From Pseudonocardia sp. (lineage in GTDB: Bacteria; Actinomycetota; Actinomycetes; Mycobacteriales; Pseudonocardiaceae): 17,435 nucleotides of DNA. Below the pieces are notes generated by a model, which had not been told where the DNA came from, searched no databases, and saw only the letters and a program-made list of their open reading frames with translations. This document shows, piece by piece, positions 14,071 through 17,435 of the stretch. The translations under genes were made by a program, and so were the position numbers. Each line of letters starts with the position of its first letter. Position 1 is the first letter of the stretch. The DNA lies in the NCBI GenBank assembly GCA_030147065.1, contig JASLAP010000376.1:1-17435 (forward strand). The letters are read 5' to 3'.

Positions 14071-14088
14071 CGGACCCGGGCGGGTCCG
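14071..14088 (-). promoter_or_regulatory. Hairpin in the 5' UTR of the DGPF gene
   Basis: CGGACCC and GGGTCCG arms with a 4-nt loop lie between the predicted -10 box and the ribosome binding site, about 7 nt upstream of GGAGGA. It could affect translation or be incidental at this GC content. Confidence 0.35.
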
Positions 14089-14095
14089 CACCCCG

Positions 14096-14124
14096 CGGTC
14101 GGAGCGAGCATGCCGTTCTCGACA
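14096..14124 (-). promoter_or_regulatory. Predicted ECF42-type promoter of the DGPF-sigma operon
   Basis: On the minus strand TGTCGA (14124-14119), a 17-nt spacer and CGACCG (14101-14096), about 45 nt before GTG 14051. As I recall, ECF42 promoters are described with TGTCGA at -35 and a CGA-containing -10. The match sits just where autoregulation would require it. Confidence 0.65.
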
Positions 14125-14164
14125 CGGCCGGACCGAGCAGGGGGAGCGGACGGTGTCGGCCGGT

Positions 14165-15010
14165 TCAGCCCTCGTCGTCGGACCGCCCGGTCCTCCCGAC
14201 CCCGGCGCTGCGGGCCTCGGCAGCACGAGCGTCGCGGGTACGGACCTCCGCAGTGCGGGCCGCGCTGGTGCGGACCTCGGCAGTGCGGGCGTCGGCGTTC
14301 TGCGCTTCGGCATCACGGACGTCGGGACGCGCTTCGGCAGGGCGGGCTTCACGCCGGCGCGGCGCGGCCTCCCGGCCGTGCAGCGGAGCGACCGCCCGCG
14401 GCATGCGGCGCGGGCGCTCGGCGGACTGCTCATCGAAGATCGACGTGCTGGTGTCGGTGAACATCGGCGCGGCGGTCTGCACCGGCAGCGCGGAGGTGAC
14501 CGGCTCCACGTCGGCGACCTCCGGGGCGGCGGCCGGGCGGGACGCCGCGGACGACTCCGCGTGCCGTCCCGACTCCGCCGGTGTCGCGGCCCGCCGCGTC
14601 GCCACCAGGTGGTCGACGCTCAACCGGCCGGCCCCCCAGGTGGCCAGCATCAGCTCGCAGACCGCGATCACCCCGACCAGCTCCCAGCCGCCGTCCGCGG
14701 CGAAGATCCCGTTGGAGACGTGCACGAACGACGCCGCGCCGATCATCACCACCAGGTGCAGCAGGGCCACCACCGGAGTCAGCACGCCGAGCATGAGCAG
14801 CACCCCGCCGACGAACTCGACCAGCGTCACGAACGACGCCGAGGCGATGGCCAGCGGGATGCCCAGGGTCTCGAACTGCGTGTGGGTCTGGGCGATCCCG
14901 TTGACGATCAGCTTCTGCCAGCCGTGCGCGAACAGCACCACGCCCAGGATGACGCGAGCGAGCAGCAGTGCGAGGTCGCGGACCGACGCGGGCAGCGCGC
15001 CGTTGATCAT
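14165..15010 (-). CDS. DoxX-family membrane protein with repetitive charged tail
   Basis: 281 residues. The first 130 form a four-helix DoxX domain: helices near 12-34 (ALLLARVILGVVLFAHG), 52-75, 79-99 and 109-128, with the family segments FAHGWQK and FVTLVEFVGG. DoxX-like proteins are linked to quinone or redox reactions at the membrane and to thiol stress in mycobacteria; the exact role here is unknown. Residues 135-281 are an unusual low-complexity tail rich in Ala, Arg, Glu and Pro, ending in a 10-residue repeat of the type DARTAEVRTS at about 240-269. ATG 15010 has GGGAGG about 4 nt upstream, and a good promoter lies at 15062-15089. It is codirectional with the DGPF gene but that gene has its own promoter. 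Confidence 0.85.
   Translation of the reverse strand: MINGALPASVRDLALLLARVILGVVLFAHGWQKLIVNGIAQTHTQFETLGIPLAIASASFVTLVEFVGGVLLMLGVLTPVVALLHLVVMIGAASFVHVSNGIFAADGGWELVGVIAVCELMLATWGAGRLSVDHLVATRRAATPAESGRHAESSAASRPAAAPEVADVEPVTSALPVQTAAPMFTDTSTSIFDEQSAERPRRMPRAVAPLHGREAAPRRREARPAEARPDVRDAEAQNADARTAEVRTSAARTAEVRTRDARAAEARSAGVGRTGRSDDEG
14204..14298. repeat. 30-bp tandem repeat in the DoxX gene tail
   Basis: Two clear units with CGGACCTC(C/G)GCAGTGCGGGC, about 14241-14260 and 14271-14290, and a weaker third before them. They encode the 10-residue repeat at the protein C-terminus and keep frame. The period suggests slippage or unequal exchange. Confidence 0.7.
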
Positions 15011-15061
15011 CGAACCTCCCGGTGATTACCCTGGGCTACCGCTCCTGCAGGCAGACGGCAA

Positions 15062-15089
15062 AACTTAACCCGTTCGCCGGGCCCGTCAA
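15062..15089 (-). promoter_or_regulatory. Sigma-70-type promoter of the DoxX gene
   Basis: On the minus strand TTGACG (15089-15084), a 16-nt spacer and TAAGTT (15067-15062). This is one of the least GC-rich spots in the window. The predicted 5' UTR is about 45 nt and contains the GGGAGG ribosome site. Confidence 0.6.
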
Positions 15090-15214
15090 GGACCGATTGT
15101 CGCCACATCTGGCAGCCGGTCGGTCAGCGCGGACCGCCGGGACCGCCGCGCGGTGATCGCACCCGGGCGTCGGGTGAGCGGCTGCGCCGGGCCGCTGCCG
15201 CCGAACCTTCGAGC

Positions 15215-15688
15215 TCAGGCGTCGCTGTAGTCGGCGGCGACGTCGAGGATCCAGGTGACGCCGAAGCGGTCGGTGAGCATCCCGGAGGCCGGAGCCCACG
15301 GGGCCGGCCCGTAGGCCTCGACGACGGTGGCGCCCGGGGAGAGCCCCTCCCACAGCGCGCCGACCTCGTCGACGGAGTCGCCGCGCACGGACAGGAAGAA
15401 CCGCTCGTCGGTGATCGTCATGCCGTTCTCGCGGCGGGTGGTCGGGGTCGTGCCCGCCGTGGCCGGCGGCGCGTCCCGGGTCGGGACGTCGTAGGCCATG
15501 ACGCGGAAGCCGTTGTCGGCGACGACCTGGCCCCAGACGACCAGGCCGGCGCCGGGCAGGTCGGCGGGCATGCCGAAGTCGCCGTAGGTGGCGATCACGA
15601 CCTGGCCCCCGAACACCGACCGGTAGAACTCCAGCGCCTCGCGGGCCTGGCCGTGGAAGTTGAGGTGGGCGACGGCGTGGACCGACAT
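15215..15688 (-). CDS. VOC-family (PhnB/glyoxalase-like) protein
   Basis: 157 residues, the usual length for PhnB-like VOC proteins. It shows HLNFHGQAREALEFYRSVFGG at the N-terminus (key residues NFHG and FYRSVFGG) and WAPASGMLTDRFGVTWILDV at the C-terminus (key residues GMLTDRFGV), the two classic conserved blocks of the DUF1338/PhnB-like 3-demethylubiquinone-9-methyltransferase group. The name is historical and no methyltransferase activity is implied; most members are of unknown function. ATG 15688 has AGGAG 6 nt upstream; an ATG two codons earlier overlaps the ribosome site and is less likely. It diverges from a WYL regulator 107 bp away, a frequent arrangement that suggests control by that regulator. 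Confidence 0.87.
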   Translation of the reverse strand: MSVHAVAHLNFHGQAREALEFYRSVFGGQVVIATYGDFGMPADLPGAGLVVWGQVVADNGFRVMAYDVPTRDAPPATAGTTPTTRRENGMTITDERFFLSVRGDSVDEVGALWEGLSPGATVVEAYGPAPWAPASGMLTDRFGVTWILDVAADYSDA

Positions 15689-15715
15689 CTGCATCTCCTC
15701 CGTGCGGAGTGGTCG

Positions 15716-15731
15716 CCCCGGTTCTCCGGGG
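15716..15731. promoter_or_regulatory. Hairpin/dyad between VOC and WYL genes
   Basis: CCCCGG and CCGGGG arms with a 4-nt loop, 28 nt upstream of the VOC start. It could be a 5' UTR hairpin of the VOC transcript or a dyad bound by the regulator. Confidence 0.3.
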
Positions 15732-15783
15732 ACGAGAGCAACGATCGCAGCCGTACAGGTCGGGGATCGTCCGCTTCTCCCGC

Positions 15784-15789
15784 CATGCT
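15784..15789 (+). promoter_or_regulatory. Candidate -10 box of leaderless WYL regulator gene
   Basis: CATGCT followed by 6 nt and GTG 15796. It has A at position 2 and T at position 6 like the other leaderless promoters here, but lacks the first T, and no -35 is clear. Confidence 0.45.
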
Positions 15790-15795
15790 GAGCGG

Positions 15796-16800
15796 GTGCC
15801 GACCAATTCCGCGCCGACGACCTCCGGACGCCTGCTGTCACTGCTGTCGCTGCTGCAGGTGCGCCGCGACTGGCCGGGCGGGCTGCTCGCCGAGCGGCTC
15901 GAGGTCAGCGAGCGGACGGTCCGCCGGGACGTGGACCGGTTGCGCGAGCTCGGCTACGCCATCCGTGCGGTCAAGGGTCCCGACGGCGGGTACCGGCTCG
16001 ACGCCGGGAACCGGTTGCCGCCGCTGCTGTTCGACGACGAGCAGGCCGTGGCCCTGGCCGTCGCGCTCCGGGTCGCCGGCGCGACCGGCGCCGGGATCGA
16101 GGAGGCCGCCGCCCGGGCGCTGTCCACGGTGCGCCAGGTCATGCCCGCCCGGCTGCGGCGCCGCATCGACGACCTGGAGGTCACCCTCGTCGACCGCTCC
16201 GGACCGGGCGCCGACCCGCAGGCCGACCCGGCGGTGCTGCTCGCCATCGGCGACGCGATCCGCGCCCGGGAGGAACTGCGCTTCGACTACCGGTCACCGG
16301 CGCGGGCCGGGTCGGACGACCCCCGGCGGGTCCAGCCCCACCACCTCGTGGTCCGGGCCGGCCGGTGGTACCTCGTGGCCTGGGAGCCCGCCCGCGCGGA
16401 CTGGCGCATCTACCGCGCCGACCGCATCACCCCGCGGATCCCGACCGGGCCGCGGTTCGCCCCCCGCGAGGTCCCCGGCGGCGACGTCGGCGCGTACCTC
16501 TCCGCCAGGTTCAAGGGCTCCGACGGACCCGACACCTGGCCCTGCCGGGGCGAGGTCGTCCTGCACCGACCCGCCGCCGAGGTGGTCCCGTTCGCCGGCG
16601 ACGGGTTCGTCGAACCACTCGGACCCGACCGCTGCCGTCTCCGGCTCGGCGCGTGGTCCTGGCCCGGCCTCGCCGCCGCCCTCGCCCGGTTCGACGCCGA
16701 CCTCGAGGTCGTCGACCCGCCCGAGCTCCGGGCCGCCTTCGCCGATCTCGCCCGGCGGGCCACCGCGGCCGCCGGCACCCGGGGCGAGGTGCGGAGCTGA
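15796..16800 (+). CDS. WYL-domain transcriptional regulator (YafY type)
   Basis: 334 residues. An N-terminal winged helix-turn-helix (about 10-66) carries LLSLLSLLQVRRDWPGGLLAERL (key residues LLSLLQ, W.G..LA..L), then SERTVRRDVDRLRELGY and GPDGGYRL. The WYL domain spans about 140-225 (LRFDYRS, RRVQPHHLVVRAGRWYLVAWE, WRIYRADRI; key residues YLVAW and RADRI), followed by a C-terminal WCX-like domain (about 250-325). WYL proteins sense small molecules or nucleic acid ligands and act as activators or repressors. The divergent VOC gene is the expected target. GTG 15796 has no Shine-Dalgarno sequence but lies 6 nt after CATGCT, and it is the first start giving a typical N-terminus. Confidence 0.9.
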   Translation: MPTNSAPTTSGRLLSLLSLLQVRRDWPGGLLAERLEVSERTVRRDVDRLRELGYAIRAVKGPDGGYRLDAGNRLPPLLFDDEQAVALAVALRVAGATGAGIEEAAARALSTVRQVMPARLRRRIDDLEVTLVDRSGPGADPQADPAVLLAIGDAIRAREELRFDYRSPARAGSDDPRRVQPHHLVVRAGRWYLVAWEPARADWRIYRADRITPRIPTGPRFAPREVPGGDVGAYLSARFKGSDGPDTWPCRGEVVLHRPAAEVVPFAGDGFVEPLGPDRCRLRLGAWSWPGLAAALARFDADLEVVDPPELRAAFADLARRATAAAGTRGEVRS

Positions 16801-16916
16801 GGGCCGGTTGTCGCCGAGCGACGACTGCGCGACGTCGACCAGCGACGACTTCCGCCCGGTCCGGCTCCGGGGTCCGCTCCGGGCAGCACCCCGAAGCCGC
16901 CGGCCCCGATCCGGCC

Positions 16917-16922
16917 CACCGT
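16917..16922 (+). promoter_or_regulatory. Candidate -10 box of leaderless small membrane protein gene
   Basis: CACCGT followed by 6 nt and ATG 16929; no ribosome site precedes the ATG. The first base departs from TANNNT, so the support is mainly the shared spacing. Confidence 0.4.
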
Positions 16923-16928
16923 TGCGGT

Positions 16929-17327
16929 ATGACCATTCCTCACCTGCTCGGCCGGCTGCCGGTGCTCACGCGCGTCACGGCGCTCGCCCTGCTCGGCACC
17001 ACCCTGGCCATCGCCAGCGAACTGATCCACCTGGGACCGGACCTGTCGGTCTCGGTGGTCGCCGCGTGCGTGCTCGTCGCCGCGCTCCTGACCGCGGTCG
17101 GATGGCGCTGGACGCCGTTGCTCGGCGTGGCGACGATCGTGTTCATCACCCTGAACAACCCGTTCCTGGTCGACAACCTCGCGCTGGCGAACGGCACCGG
17201 CCTCTTCCTCTCCACCGCGGTGAACGTCGCGTGCTCCGCGGTCGCGGTGGCGGCCGGTCTCGGTGCCACCGTGGCGAACTACCGGCCCGGTGCGAGGACG
17301 CGCTCCGATGCGCGCGCGCCGGGCTGA
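16929..17327 (+). CDS. Small four-helix membrane protein of unknown function
   Basis: 132 residues, no family recognised. Four hydrophobic helices are visible: about 15-35 (VTALALLGTTLAIASELIHL), 40-60 (VSVVAACVLVAALLTAVGW), 61-80 (WTPLLGVATIVFITLN) and 89-117 (FLSTAVNVACSAVAVAAGLG). A short polar, Arg-rich tail follows (RPGARTRSDARAPG), so the C-terminus is probably cytoplasmic. There is no signal peptide cleavage motif and no catalytic motif. It follows the WYL gene by 128 bp on the same strand but has its own likely leaderless start, so it need not belong with it. The ATG at 16929 is the first start in the frame that places the helices sensibly. Confidence 0.7.
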   Translation: MTIPHLLGRLPVLTRVTALALLGTTLAIASELIHLGPDLSVSVVAACVLVAALLTAVGWRWTPLLGVATIVFITLNNPFLVDNLALANGTGLFLSTAVNVACSAVAVAAGLGATVANYRPGARTRSDARAPG

Positions 17328-17435
17328 ACCGGCCGCCCGGCTCGACCACGACCCCACGCCCCAGCGAGCGGGCTATCGCACCGGGATCGGCGCGGGGGTC
17401 CTCGGTGGCCCGGGGTGGCCGACTGGGCGGCGGTG

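Noticed and set aside
17308..17435. Frame open from ATG 17308 to the right edge
   Set aside because: No ribosome site, no -10 at the leaderless spacing, and no recognisable sequence in the 42 visible codons; cannot be told from chance at this GC content.
1..17435. Defence island, biosynthetic cluster, prophage or CRISPR content
   Set aside because: No nuclease/helicase defence modules, no synthase or carrier domains, no phage or integrase genes and no regularly spaced repeats; the four palindromes are single dispersed elements.

Overview
This is a very GC-rich window with strong G/C preference at third codon positions, many GTG starts, 4-nt gene overlaps and actinobacterial gene families (ECF42 sigma factor with a DGPF partner, WYL and MmyB-like regulators, a YVTN propeller behind a proline-rich membrane anchor). 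It most likely comes from an actinobacterial chromosome; Pseudonocardiales is a guess from overall style. I see no tRNA, rRNA, CRISPR, transposase, integrase or phage gene. No gene-free stretch exceeds about 210 bases.

Layout. 1-1296: 3' part of a membrane-anchored seven-bladed YVTN propeller protein, cut by the left edge. 1349-1411: possible 20-codon small ORF. 1415-1840 (-): PaaI-type thioesterase. 1982-3947 (+): an apparently translationally coupled chain of a 10-codon leaderless mini-ORF, a NYN-domain nuclease-like protein and an adenosine/SAH/MTA-type deaminase. 4051-6736 (-): a basic 119-aa protein downstream of a 730-aa beta-solenoid membrane protein with a channel-like C-terminus. 6927-7793 (-): aldo/keto reductase. 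7999-10431 (+): two-subunit CoA-transferase plus 3-oxoadipate enol-lactonase, probably the lower beta-ketoadipate branch. 10534-11271 (-) and 11404-12246 (+): divergent SDR and MmyB-like XRE regulator. 12433-14051 (-): ECF42 sigma factor and its DGPF partner, with a match to the ECF42 promoter motif. 14165-15010 (-): DoxX-type membrane protein with a repetitive tail. 15215-15688 (-) and 15796-16800 (+): divergent VOC protein and WYL regulator. 16929-17327 (+): small four-helix membrane protein.

Two window-wide patterns stand out. First, a palindromic element of about 57 bp occurs at four loci (1875, 3965, 6826, 12348). Its arms keep near-perfect pairing while the bases co-vary between copies, once as three different base pairs at one position. 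Three copies lie just after gene ends, but one lies between two divergent promoters, so terminator function alone does not explain it; a small dispersed REP-like element is the better reading. Second, at least six genes show a [T/C]ANNNT hexamer exactly 6-7 nt before the start codon with no Shine-Dalgarno sequence, the layout of leaderless transcripts. In one case the leaderless start opens a 10-codon ORF whose stop overlaps the start of the NYN gene.

Most genes are ordinary catabolic, redox and regulatory functions. The more unusual items are the repeat family, the coupled mini-ORFs, a degraded duplicate of the SDR gene end beside the intact gene, and the solenoid/channel-like protein with its basic neighbour.
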